This document shows positions 24,228-31,816 of a stretch of DNA of 64,000 nt, in pieces. Made by a program: the position numbers and the translations under genes. Every line of letters starts with the position of its first letter. Position 1 is the first letter of the stretch. This stretch comes from Aeromicrobium sp. GTDB taxonomy: Bacteria > Actinomycetota > Actinomycetes > Propionibacteriales > Nocardioidaceae. The notes beneath the pieces are model-generated. The model saw only the letters and a list, made by a program, of their open reading frames with translations. It was not told the origin of the DNA and searched no databases. The stretch covers positions 107,252-171,251 of the forward strand of contig NZ_JAGLCD010000010.1 of NCBI RefSeq assembly GCF_023146395.1, given 5' to 3'.

Positions 24228-24299
24228 ATGCGAGCGATCAGACATCACCGGCTCGGCCCTCCCGACGTCCTCGTGCTCGTCGTCGGTGCACCCCAGTGA
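24228..24299 (+). CDS. Candidate 23-residue leaderless upstream ORF coupled to the MFS gene
   Basis: An ATG lies exactly where the SoxR-box promoter should start transcription (seven bases after the -10). It opens a 23-codon ORF (MRAIRHHRLGPPDVLVLVVG and three more residues) whose TGA overlaps the MFS GTG as GTGA. This would explain how a gene without a good ribosome site is translated: ribosomes load on the leaderless leader and reinitiate. The ORF and overlap are visible; its translation is inferred. Confidence 0.4.
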   Translation: MRAIRHHRLGPPDVLVLVVGAPQ

Positions 24300-25651
24300 C
24301 CGCCACCGAGGCTCGCGTGGGGGCGAGCTCCCCGTGGGACCGCCAGCACGCGGGCGTCACGCTCGGCGTCTTCTCGCTCGCGTTCCTGTTCGCCTTCGAG
24401 GCCCTGGCCGTGGCGACCGTGATGCCCGAGGTCGTGCGCGACCTCGACGGGCTGTCGCTGTACGCCGTGGCGTTCGCGGCGCCGCTCGCGACCTCGATCC
24501 TGGCGCTGGTCGTGGCCGGTCCCGCGGCCGACCGGCACGGCCCCGTCCCGGTGCTGAACGGGGGACTCGTCGTGTTCTGCGCGGGCGTCCTGGTCGCCGG
24601 GCTGGCGCCGTCGATGCCGGTGTTCCTGCTCGGGCGCCTGCTGCACGGCGCGGGCGGGGGCGCGCTCGGTGTCGCGCTCTACGTCGTGATCGCCGAGGCC
24701 TATCCGCGCGAGCTGCGCCCGCGGGTCTTCGCGATCCTCACGAGCGCCTGGGTCCTGCCGGCCGTCGTCGGTCCGAGCATCGCGGCCGCGGTCGCGGCAG
24801 CCGTGGGATGGCGGTGGGTGTTCCTCGGCGTGCCGGTCCTCGCGGTCGCCGCCTGGTGGCTCGTGCGATCGGCGGGGGTGCAGCACGACGCGAGCGACCC
24901 CGTGTCGCCCGCGCGGCGGCGGGTCCTGCTGGCCGCGCTCGCCGCGGCCGGCGTCCTCGCGGTGAGCGCCGGCGGACAGCGCGGATTCAGCGGCTGGCCG
25001 CTCCTGGTCGCGGCTGGCCTCGTGCTGGTCCTCGCTGCTGGCCTGCGGCTGCTGCCGCGCGGTGCCTGGAGCGGCGCCCGCGGGGTGCCCAGCATGCTCG
25101 GCACCCGTGGCGCGGTGGGGGCGTCCTTCACCCTCGCCGAGGTCAACCTGCCGCTGCTGCTCGTGCTGGGGCGCGACCTGCCGCTCGTCGCGGTCGGAGC
25201 GGTGCTGACGTCCGGCGCCGTGACGTGGTGCCTGGGCGCGGTCCTGGCCGCACGGTGGAGCCGACTCGGCGACCAGGTCCTCCGGGTCCGCCTCGGAGCG
25301 GTCCTGGTCGCCGCGGGCATCGCCGGGTCGACGCTCGCCGGCGTGCCCGCGGTTCCGCTCGTGCTCCCGGTCCTGGCCTGGGGCGTCGCGGGGCTGGGCA
25401 TCGGCATGACGTTCTCGACGATCTCGGTGCTCGTCCTCGACGCTGCCGCGGGTGGCAGCTATGGCGTCAGCTCATCGGCGCTGCAGCTCAACGACTACCT
25501 CGTCACGAGCACCGTGCTGGCGGTCGGCAGCGTCGTCTTCGCCGGCTTCGTCGGGTCCGCGCCGGTCGCCGGCGCGGTGCTGCTCGTGGGACTCGCGGTC
25601 GGTGTCGCCCTGCTGGCGTCGTTGACCGCGGCCCGGATCCGGACCACCTAG
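24296..25651 (+). CDS. MFS transporter, probable SoxR target
   Basis: A 451-residue major facilitator with 12-14 helices. It begins VTATEARVGASSPWDRQHAGVTLGVFSLAFLFAFEALAVATVMPEVV. A motif-A-like loop AGPAADRHGPVPVL lies near residue 75 and a helix-5-like stretch SAWVLPAVVGPSIAAAVAAAVGW near 155. GTG 24296 is chosen because homologous MFS N-termini start shortly before the first helix; no Shine-Dalgarno sequence precedes it, but it is coupled to an upstream mini-ORF. The SoxR box upstream suggests induction by redox-cycling antibiotics and export of such compounds. Its stop overlaps the convergent gene within CTAG. Confidence 0.85.
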   Translation: MTATEARVGASSPWDRQHAGVTLGVFSLAFLFAFEALAVATVMPEVVRDLDGLSLYAVAFAAPLATSILALVVAGPAADRHGPVPVLNGGLVVFCAGVLVAGLAPSMPVFLLGRLLHGAGGGALGVALYVVIAEAYPRELRPRVFAILTSAWVLPAVVGPSIAAAVAAAVGWRWVFLGVPVLAVAAWWLVRSAGVQHDASDPVSPARRRVLLAALAAAGVLAVSAGGQRGFSGWPLLVAAGLVLVLAAGLRLLPRGAWSGARGVPSMLGTRGAVGASFTLAEVNLPLLLVLGRDLPLVAVGAVLTSGAVTWCLGAVLAARWSRLGDQVLRVRLGAVLVAAGIAGSTLAGVPAVPLVLPVLAWGVAGLGIGMTFSTISVLVLDAAAGGSYGVSSSALQLNDYLVTSTVLAVGSVVFAGFVGSAPVAGAVLLVGLAVGVALLASLTAARIRTT

Positions 25652-26421
25652 AACGGTGGCCAGGGCACGGCGGGCATGGAGCCGCTCGGGGCCGGGAAGC
25701 TCGCCGCCGCGTGCAGACGGTCGCACCGCTCGGCGAGCGCCTCGATCTCCTCCGCACTCACGTGCTCGGCCAGGGCCGCTCCGAGGTCGCCGACCAGGGC
25801 CTCCCGGACCCGGTCGACCCCCGCGAGCTCCTCGTCGGTGAGAGGGTCGCCGAGCCAGCCCCACAGCACGGTGCGCAGCTTCGGCTCGGCGTGGAAGGTC
25901 AGGCCATGGTCGATGCCGTGCCGGTGTCCGTCGGGCATCTCCAGCACGTGGCCGCCCTTGCGGTCGGCGTTGTTGGCCACGACGTCGAACACCGCCATGC
26001 GACGCAGGGCCGTGGACTCCTCGTGCACGAGGGAGACCACGCGCTCCTGCGCGTCGAGGCCGTCGAAGACGTGGTGCCAGCCGTCGGGCACCTTCCCGGC
26101 CGGCACGATCGTGACGGCCTCCTGCGTCGCGTCCGGCTCCCGCCAGAGCTGCACCATCCCGGGACCGAGCGGGCCGTCGCGCAACCACGTGCGCGGCACG
26201 AGGTCCCACCCCATGACCTCCGACACCAGGTAGGCGGCGACCTCACGCCCGGCCAAGGTGCCGTCCGGGAAGTCCCACAGAGGCTGCTCGCCCGCGACGG
26301 GCTTGTACACGACGTCGACCGCGTCCTCGCCCGCGCCGATCCGGCCTGCCAGCGTCACGTTCGACGCGGTGCGGATCTGCGCCATGAGCACCAGCTCGTC
26401 GCGGGCGAGGTCCGGGCTCAC
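25648..26421 (-). CDS. SCO1664-family protein (PI3/4-kinase-like fold)
   Basis: A 257-residue protein with DAVDVVYKPVAGEQPLWDFPDGTLAGREVAAYLVSE near residues 33-68, where the Lys-Pro is the ATP-binding lysine of the PI-kinase/HipA-like fold. VFDVVANNADRKGGHVLEM near 140-160 is the catalytic D-x-x-x-N-N-A-D-R-K loop, followed by GIDHGLTFH as the metal-binding Asp. These residues argue for an active kinase or adenylyltransferase. It is third in a conserved actinobacterial trio (phosphatase, DUF3090, this protein) and overlaps DUF3090 as GTGA. The target is unknown. Confidence 0.87.
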   Translation of the reverse strand: MSPDLARDELVLMAQIRTASNVTLAGRIGAGEDAVDVVYKPVAGEQPLWDFPDGTLAGREVAAYLVSEVMGWDLVPRTWLRDGPLGPGMVQLWREPDATQEAVTIVPAGKVPDGWHHVFDGLDAQERVVSLVHEESTALRRMAVFDVVANNADRKGGHVLEMPDGHRHGIDHGLTFHAEPKLRTVLWGWLGDPLTDEELAGVDRVREALVGDLGAALAEHVSAEEIEALAERCDRLHAAASFPAPSGSMPAVPWPPF

Positions 26422-26990
26422 TGGAACCCGTCGGGCAGCTCACAGACGTGGTCGTCCTCCATGGGCTCCCCGCACAGCGAGCACACCGGCCGGCCCGCGC
26501 CGACGATGTCGCGCGCCCGCTTGGCGAAGGCCCGCGCGCTGCCGACCGGGATCTTGACGCGCAGCATCTCGTCCGGCTCGAGCTCGATCTCGACGATGGT
26601 CTCGTCGAACTCCGGGACGATGTCGTCGAGCGCGATCTCGGCGATCGCGAACGCCTCGATCACGATCTGCGAGGTCGCCGGGTCCCAGCCGAGACTCATG
26701 GTGCCCGCACGGAAGAGGTCGAGGACAGGCTCGTCGAGGGGGTCGACGTCGTCGAGCTCGGCCGGGGTGCCGCTCGGCACGCTGAACGGGTTGCCCTCCT
26801 CGGCCATCAGGGTGTCGAGCACCTCGTCGATGCGGTCGGCGAGGGCGGCCGCCTGCTGCTTCTCGAGCGAGACGCTCAGGATCTCGGGTCCTGTCCTGAC
26901 CTGCAGGAAGAAGGTGCGCTGCCCGGGTTCGCCGAGGGTGCCGACCACGAAGCGGTCCGGCCAGTCGAAGGCGTGCACGGTGGGGGACAT
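26418..26990 (-). CDS. DUF3090 family protein
   Basis: A 190-residue protein beginning MSPTVHAFDWPDRFVVGTLGEPGQRTF, the standard opening of DUF3090, and ending with a Cys-rich knuckle VCSLCGEPMEDDHVC that could bind zinc. ATG 26990 is preferred over ATG 26999 because TAGCAT, a TANNNT -10 overlapping the phosphatase stop codon, lies seven bases before it and because family members start here. It links a histidine phosphatase and a PI-kinase-like protein in the same order as other actinobacteria; the joint role is unknown. The beta-rich middle has no recognisable active site. Confidence 0.88.
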   Translation of the reverse strand: MSPTVHAFDWPDRFVVGTLGEPGQRTFFLQVRTGPEILSVSLEKQQAAALADRIDEVLDTLMAEEGNPFSVPSGTPAELDDVDPLDEPVLDLFRAGTMSLGWDPATSQIVIEAFAIAEIALDDIVPEFDETIVEIELEPDEMLRVKIPVGSARAFAKRARDIVGAGRPVCSLCGEPMEDDHVCELPDGFQ

Positions 26991-26997
26991 GCGTCCC

Positions 26998-27003
26998 ATG
27001 CTA
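26998..27003 (-). promoter_or_regulatory. Possible internal leaderless -10 TAGCAT
   Basis: On the minus strand TAGCAT begins with the phosphatase TAG stop and lies seven bases before the ATG at 26990. It could give a second, internal promoter for DUF3090. Confidence 0.4.
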
Positions 27004-27720
27004 GGAGCGTCCCCCTGGCGACGCCGCGGGCCCGGCTCCTCCGCCCACTGCGGCGTCCTCGTCCGGAGCGTCGGCGCCTGGCGTCGGGGCGAGCCACGCG
27101 AGGTCGCCGGCGTGGGTGTTGACGCTGACGACCTGGGGTCGCGAGCGCCCGTACCGGATGATCGTGACCGATGCCGGATCGGCCTGGACCCGCTGGAACA
27201 GGTCCAGGTGCATGCCGTAGGCGTCGGCGACGACGGCCTTGATGATGTCGCCGTGGCTCACGGCCACCCAGACGGCGCCCGCCCCGTGCTCGGCCTCGAT
27301 CGCGGCGTCGTGCGCCCGGATCGCGGCGACCGAGCGCGACTGCATGTGGTGGATCGACTCCCCGCCAGGGAAGTGCGCGGCGGACGGGTGCCGCTGCACC
27401 GTCGTCCAGAGCTCCTCGCCCGCGAGCTCCGCGAGCGGCCGTCCCTGCCAGTCGCCGTAGTCGCACTCCGAGATGGCCTCGTCGACCGTGACCTCCGGCG
27501 GCGCGACCTGGCGGCGGCGGATCTCCTCGATCGTCTGGCGGCAGCGGTCGAGCGGGCTCGACACGAGGGCCGCGAGCGGCACGACCGCGAGGCGCTCGCC
27601 CGTCGCGGCGGCCTGCTCCTCACCGGTCTCGTCGAGCAGGACGCCCGGGGTGCGACCGGCGAGCACGCCGGTCGCGTTGGCGGTCGTCCGGCCGTGGCGG
27701 ACGAGGATCACGGTGGCCAT
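27001..27720 (-). CDS. Histidine phosphatase family protein (MSMEG_4193 type)
   Basis: A 239-residue phosphoglycerate-mutase-like phosphatase: VILVRHGRTTANATGVLAGR with the catalytic RHG at residues 8-10, SSPLDRCRQTIE near 55, SECDYGDWQGRPL near 85, and VAVSHGDIIKAVVADA with the second catalytic His near 152. The C-terminal 30 residues are Ala/Gly/Asp-rich and variable. This subfamily (MSMEG_4193) is found upstream of DUF3090 and SCO1664-type genes across actinobacteria. The substrate is unknown. A leaderless TAGGCT promoter sits six bases before the ATG, in the 35-base gap to the divergent crotonase gene. Confidence 0.9.
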   Translation of the reverse strand: MATVILVRHGRTTANATGVLAGRTPGVLLDETGEEQAAATGERLAVVPLAALVSSPLDRCRQTIEEIRRRQVAPPEVTVDEAISECDYGDWQGRPLAELAGEELWTTVQRHPSAAHFPGGESIHHMQSRSVAAIRAHDAAIEAEHGAGAVWVAVSHGDIIKAVVADAYGMHLDLFQRVQADPASVTIIRYGRSRPQVVSVNTHAGDLAWLAPTPGADAPDEDAAVGGGAGPAASPGGRS

Positions 27721-27726
27721 GGTGCG

Positions 27727-27732
27727 AGCCTA
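27727..27732 (-). promoter_or_regulatory. Leaderless -10 element TAGGCT (minus strand)
   Basis: TAGGCT on the minus strand, six bases before the ATG at 27720. Confidence 0.62.
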
Positions 27733-27755
27733 GGTCCCTCTGGAAAGGTGCTGCC

Positions 27756-28523
27756 ATGAGCATCGACGTCGAACGCCGGGGGCCGGTCACGGTCGTCACG
27801 ATCAACCGACCCGAGGTCCGCAACGCGGTCGACACCGAGCACGCGCACGCGCTGCACGCGGCGTTTCGCGCGTTCGACGCCGACGGCACCGCGAGCGTCG
27901 CGGTCCTGGCCGGCGCCGGCGGCACGTTCTGCGCGGGGGCCGACCTCGACGCCGTGAGCGCGGGGCGGATGCACGTCGAGCCGCCGGGAGGCGACGAGGT
28001 GCCTGGCCCCATGGGCCCCACGCGCCTGCTGCTCGGCAAGCCAGTCGTGGCCGCGGTCGACGGACACGCCGTCGCCGGCGGCCTCGAGCTCGCGCTGTGG
28101 TGCGACCTGCGGGTCGTCGACCCCGCTGCGGTGTTCGGCGTCTACTGCCGGCGCTGGGGCGTGCCCCTGATCGACGGGGGCACGGTGCGGCTGCCGCGGC
28201 TGATCGGCCAGTCCCGCGCGCTCGACCTGGTCCTGACCGGGCGGGCGGTCGAGGCCGAGGAGGCCGCGTCGATCGGCCTGGCCAACCGGATCAGTCCTGC
28301 GGGCGGGGTGCTGGAGGCCGCGGTCGAGCTCGCCGGAGAGCTTGCGGCGTTCCCGCAGACCTGCCTGCGTCGCGACCGGCTCTCGACCTACGAGCAGGAC
28401 GGTCTCGACCTGCCGGACGCGATCGACCGCGAGTGGGAGCACGGGCTCGTGTCGCTGCGGGAAGCCACCGAGGGGGCGGCCCGGTTCGCCGGCGGCGAGG
28501 GCCGGCACGGCTCGTTCAGCTGA
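27756..28523 (+). CDS. Enoyl-CoA hydratase/isomerase (crotonase) family protein with altered active site
   Basis: A 255-residue crotonase-fold protein: [16 protein letters not shown] at the N-terminus, the first oxyanion segment [16 protein letters not shown] near 54-66, and the second [18 protein letters not shown] near 104. Where classic hydratases carry two catalytic Glu (FGQPEI and AMEMVLTG), this protein has FGVYCR and ALDLVLTG, so one Glu is Cys and the other Asp. It may be an isomerase, a hydrolase-like crotonase or a degenerate paralogue rather than a true hydratase. GGAAAGG lies 8 bases before the ATG. Its end overlaps purT by 8 bases, convergent. Confidence 0.87.
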   Translation: MSIDVERRGPVTVVTINRPEVRNAVDTEHAHALHAAFRAFDADGTASVAVLAGAGGTFCAGADLDAVSAGRMHVEPPGGDEVPGPMGPTRLLLGKPVVAAVDGHAVAGGLELALWCDLRVVDPAAVFGVYCRRWGVPLIDGGTVRLPRLIGQSRALDLVLTGRAVEAEEAASIGLANRISPAGGVLEAAVELAGELAAFPQTCLRRDRLSTYEQDGLDLPDAIDREWEHGLVSLREATEGAARFAGGEGRHGSFS

Positions 28524-29709
28524 CGGGGCGGACCTTCGAGGCGGCCTCGGTGGCCCGCGCTCGCGCCTCGTCGGTCGTGTCCGCGCCGGCGACGGCGACC
28601 CCCATGCGGCGGCGAAGGAAGCTCTCGGGCTTGCCGAACAGCCGCAGGTCGCTCTCGGGCACCGTCAGGGCCTCCGCGACGCCCTCGAACGCGATTCCGG
28701 GGGCCTCGACCCCGCCGTAGACCACGGCCGAGGCGCCGGGACGGCGCAGCGTCGGATCGACGGGCAGACCCAAGATCGCGCGGGCGTGCAGCTCGAACTC
28801 GTTCTGCCGCTGGGTCGCGAGCGTGACCAGGCCGGTGTCGTGCGGCCGCGGGCTGACCTCGGAGAAGATCACGTCGTCCCCGCGCACGAACAGCTCGACG
28901 CCGAACAGCCCCCGTCCGCCGAGGGCTCCCGTGATGCGCGCGGCCTGGTCGCGGGCCGCCGCGAGGGCGGCCTCGCTCATCGCCTGCGGCTGCCACGACT
29001 CGACGTAGTCGCCGTCGACCTGGCGGTGCCCGATCGGGTCGCAGAAGAACGTCTCGACCTCGCCCGACGAACCGACCGCGCGCACCGTGAGCTGGGTGAT
29101 CTCGTAGTCGAAGTCGACGAAGCCCTCGACGATGACCCGTCCGGAGTCGACCCGTCCGCCCTCGGCGGCGTACGCCCACGCGCCGGCGACGTCAGCGGCC
29201 GAGCGCACGACGCTCTGGCCCTTGCCCGAGGAGGACATGACCGGCTTCACGACGCACGGGAACCCCACGGCCTCGGCGCCGGCGGCGAGCTCCTCGGCGG
29301 AGTCGGCGAAGCGGTAGGGCGAGGTCGGCAGCCCGATCTCCTCGGCGGCGAGCCGGCGGATGCCCTCGCGATTCATCGTCAGCGAGGTCGCCCGGGCCGT
29401 CGGGATCACCGTCGCGCGGCCGGAGGCCTCGATCTCGAGCAGCGCCTCGGTGGCGATCGCCTCGATCTCGGGCACCACGAGGTGGGGCCGCTCGGCCTCG
29501 ACGACCGCGTGCACCGCGGCCACGTCGGTCATGTCGATCACGTGGCTGCGGTGGGCGACCTGCATCGCCGGCGCATCGGGGTACCGGTCGACCGCGATGG
29601 TCTCGACGCCGAGCCGCTGCAGCGCGATCGTCACCTCCTTGCCGAGCTCGCCGGATCCGAGGAGGAGGACACGGGTGGCCGTCGGGCTGAGCGGGGTACC
29701 GATCGTCAT
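28516..29709 (-). CDS. purT: Formate-dependent phosphoribosylglycinamide formyltransferase
   Basis: A 397-residue ATP-grasp enzyme of purine synthesis that makes formyl-GAR from GAR, formate and ATP. N-terminal [21 protein letters not shown] near residue 14 is the substrate-binding pre-ATP-grasp motif, [17 protein letters not shown] near 155 the ATP-binding glycine loop, and [20 protein letters not shown] near 285 the PurT-specific metal and formate site. PurT uses free formate, so it could consume the formate made by the MscR/MBL pathway elsewhere in the window. The likely leaderless -10, CATGAT, is superimposed on that of the divergent Nudix gene. Confidence 0.94.
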   Translation of the reverse strand: MTIGTPLSPTATRVLLLGSGELGKEVTIALQRLGVETIAVDRYPDAPAMQVAHRSHVIDMTDVAAVHAVVEAERPHLVVPEIEAIATEALLEIEASGRATVIPTARATSLTMNREGIRRLAAEEIGLPTSPYRFADSAEELAAGAEAVGFPCVVKPVMSSSGKGQSVVRSAADVAGAWAYAAEGGRVDSGRVIVEGFVDFDYEITQLTVRAVGSSGEVETFFCDPIGHRQVDGDYVESWQPQAMSEAALAAARDQAARITGALGGRGLFGVELFVRGDDVIFSEVSPRPHDTGLVTLATQRQNEFELHARAILGLPVDPTLRRPGASAVVYGGVEAPGIAFEGVAEALTVPESDLRLFGKPESFLRRRMGVAVAGADTTDEARARATEAASKVRPVS

Positions 29710-29714
29710 GGGGC

Positions 29715-29721
29715 CATCATG
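29715..29721. promoter_or_regulatory. Superimposed divergent -10 elements of purT and the Nudix gene
   Basis: CATCAT (29715-29720) lies six bases before the Nudix GTG at 29727. On the other strand CATGAT (29721-29716) lies six bases before the purT ATG at 29709. Both are one base from TANNNT. Only 17 bases separate the genes, so the two promoters would share the same seven bases. Confidence 0.4.
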
Positions 29722-29726
29722 GTGCC

Positions 29727-30155
29727 GTGAGCCCGCCGCCCGTCAGCCCCCCTCCGGTCATCGAGGTCGTCGCGGCCGTGGTCGTCGCGGCGGACGGCCG
29801 GACCCTGCTCGTGCGCAAGCGCGGCACCGCTGCGTACATGAACCCCGGTGGCAAGCCCGAGCCGGGCGAGTCGCACCGCGACGCGCTGGTGCGCGAGCTC
29901 CAGGAGGAGATCGGCCTCCTGGTCGACCCGGCGGCGCTCGAGCCGCTCGGCAGCTTCGAGACCGACGCGGCCAACGAGCCCGGCCACGCGTTGCTCGCGC
30001 ACGTGTTCGTGCTCGACCTGGCCTCGACCGAGCACCGGGTCGCCGCCGAGATCGAGGAGTCCCGCTGGGTCGAGCCCGGCGCCCCCGGTGCGCTCCCGCT
30101 CGCGCCCCTCGCGGCCGAGCACCTCCTGCCGTGGCTGGTCAGAGGTCGGCGATGA
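29727..30155 (+). CDS. Nudix hydrolase
   Basis: A 142-residue Nudix protein. The box [23 protein letters not shown], near residues 39-61, is a full match to GX5EX7REUXEEXGU, with the metal-binding Glu residues intact. [31 protein letters not shown] upstream fits the mutT-like NTP pyrophosphohydrolase fold. Substrate is uncertain: oxidised nucleotides or a nucleotide sugar. GTG start with no ribosome site, fitting leaderless expression. Its end overlaps the convergent VOC gene by 17 bases. Confidence 0.9.
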   Translation: MSPPPVSPPPVIEVVAAVVVAADGRTLLVRKRGTAAYMNPGGKPEPGESHRDALVRELQEEIGLLVDPAALEPLGSFETDAANEPGHALLAHVFVLDLASTEHRVAAEIEESRWVEPGAPGALPLAPLAAEHLLPWLVRGRR

Positions 30156-31026
30156 CGATCCTGCCCATGCCCATCAGCGCCGCGTAGGCGCCCGGTCGCT
30201 GCAGGAGGTCGCCGAGGTTCGACGGCACGACCTGCCAGCTGACGCCGAACTCGTCCTGGCACCAGCCGCACCGTTCGGCCTCGGGCACCCGCGACAGCTC
30301 GCTCCACACGCGGTCGAGCTCCTCCTGGCCGTCACACGCCACGACGAACGAGATCGCCGGGCTGAACGGGGTGTCCATCACGGCCCCGGAGTCCATCGCC
30401 GCGAGCCGCGACCCGCCGACCTGGGCGTCGCCGTACATCAGGTCGCCGGCGGCGGCCGGGCCGGTCGGCTCGGGGTAGAGCGCGAGGGTGCCGACCGCAC
30501 CGCCGAACACCGCCACGTACCGCCGCAGCGCCTCCTCCGCCCGTCCCACGGCGTCGCCGGTGAACAGCAGCGACGGCGTGACGGCGGGCCCCGGCGCAGC
30601 GTCGGCCCCGGCGAGCGCGAGCTGCCAGGAGACCCCGTGCCGGTCCTCGACCCAGCCGTAGAGCTCGCTGAACGGATACGGCCCGAGCTCCATCAGCACA
30701 CGACCGCCGTCGGACAGCGCGGCCCACACCGCGGTCACCGCCGCGCGGTCCGGCAGGGCGAGCGAGAACGAGATCGCCGGATTCGGCCGGAACGCCGGCC
30801 CGCCGTTGATCGCGGTCAGGGCCACTCCGCCGATCTCGAAATCGACCGTGAGGACCTGTCCCGCGAACGACTTCTGGGCGTCGCTGAGCCCCTCGGTCGG
30901 GTAGTGCGACGTGGCGGTCACGCGCGCGCCGCCGGGCACGACGGGGTCGAACACCGCGACGTAGTGGTCGATCGCCTCGCCGGCGCCCTCGGCGAACCAC
31001 AGGCTGGGCGTGATCGTCTGGGCCAT
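30139..31026 (-). CDS. VOC-superfamily protein with two PhnB-like domains
   Basis: A 295-residue protein made of two similar PhnB/glyoxalase-bleomycin-resistance domains. Domain 1 (about 1-145) starts ITPSLWFAEGAGEAIDHYVAVFD and has LYGWVEDRHGVSWQLA. Domain 2 (about 150-290) starts VTPSLLFTGDAVGRAEEALRRYVAVF and has RCGWCQDEFGVSWQVV. The repeated G-W-x-x-D-x-x-G-V-S-W-Q motif marks the 3-demethylubiquinone-methyltransferase-like group, whose function is unknown despite the name. Ribosome site GAGGTGAGG precedes the ATG at 31026. The duplication is complete in both halves. Confidence 0.88.
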   Translation of the reverse strand: MAQTITPSLWFAEGAGEAIDHYVAVFDPVVPGGARVTATSHYPTEGLSDAQKSFAGQVLTVDFEIGGVALTAINGGPAFRPNPAISFSLALPDRAAVTAVWAALSDGGRVLMELGPYPFSELYGWVEDRHGVSWQLALAGADAAPGPAVTPSLLFTGDAVGRAEEALRRYVAVFGGAVGTLALYPEPTGPAAAGDLMYGDAQVGGSRLAAMDSGAVMDTPFSPAISFVVACDGQEELDRVWSELSRVPEAERCGWCQDEFGVSWQVVPSNLGDLLQRPGAYAALMGMGRIVIADL

Positions 31027-31067
31027 GTCCCTCACCTCGCAAGATCGCCGACGTGCCGGCTCGCTGC

Positions 31068-31073
31068 TAGCCT
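31068..31073 (+). promoter_or_regulatory. Leaderless -10 element TAGCCT
   Basis: TAGCCT eight bases before the ATG at 31082; it would drive the MBL-fic operon. Confidence 0.58.
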
Positions 31074-31081
31074 CCCACGGC

Positions 31082-31816
31082 ATGGACCAGGTCGTGAAGG
31101 ACGTGTTCCGGGCCGAGGGCACCGCCGTGAACTGGGCGCTCTTGCGGGAGGGCCGGGACCTGACGCTGGTGGACGGCGGGTACCCCGGTGACGTCGGCGC
31201 CGTGCTGGCGTCGATCGCGGCGATCGGTCACCGGCCCGAGGACGTCCGTGCCGTGCTCGTGACCCACGCGCACGTCGACCACGTCGGCGCCCTGAACCAC
31301 CTGCACGAGCGGTACGGCACGCCGGCGCTGATGCACCCGGACGAGGTCGCCAACGCCACGGGGGAGCGCCACGAGAGCGCGACCCCGGCCGACGTGGCCC
31401 GACGCGCGTGGCGCCCGTCGGTGCTGCGGTGGTCCCTGGCGATCACGCGGGCCGGCGGCACGCAGCACCCCGTGGCGGTCCACGCCGAGGCGTTCGAGCC
31501 GGGCACGCCGCTCGACCTGCCCGGGCGCCCCGTGCCGGTGCACCTGCCGGGCCACACCTCGGGCAGCGCGGCCTTCGTGCTCCCGGCGGCGGGGGTCGTG
31601 CTCACGGGCGATGCGCTCGTGACGGGGCACCCGCTCCTGCGGGGCAGCGGGCCGCAGCTGCTGCCCGGCTTCTTCCACCACGACCTCGACGCCGCGCGGA
31701 CCTCGCTCGCGCGGCTCGGCGCGGTCGAGGCCGGTCTCGTCGTGCCCGGACACGGAGCTCCGTGGCGCGGCGACCTCGCCCGGGCCACGGAGCGGGCTGC
31801 GAGACTGATCGCGTGA
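31082..31816 (+). CDS. MBL-fold metallo-hydrolase
   Basis: A 244-residue protein with the zinc motif VLVTHAHVDHVGALNHL near residues 57-73, LPGHTSGSAAF near 155, LTGDALVTGHPLL near 176 and VVPGHGAPW near 222. This is a complete di-metal site of the glyoxalase-II/lactonase type. It overlaps the next gene, fic, by GTGA, so the two are co-translated, which links a small-molecule hydrolase to a protein-modifying enzyme. Substrate unknown. Start set by leaderless TAGCCT. Confidence 0.88.
   Translation: MDQVVKDVFRAEGTAVNWALLREGRDLTLVDGGYPGDVGAVLASIAAIGHRPEDVRAVLVTHAHVDHVGALNHLHERYGTPALMHPDEVANATGERHESATPADVARRAWRPSVLRWSLAITRAGGTQHPVAVHAEAFEPGTPLDLPGRPVPVHLPGHTSGSAAFVLPAAGVVLTGDALVTGHPLLRGSGPQLLPGFFHHDLDAARTSLARLGAVEAGLVVPGHGAPWRGDLARATERAARLIA

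Noticed and set aside
29690..29709. GGTACC near the purT start as a stress -10
   Set aside because: It is within the first purT codons (ATG ACG ATC GGT ACC) and too close to any start.
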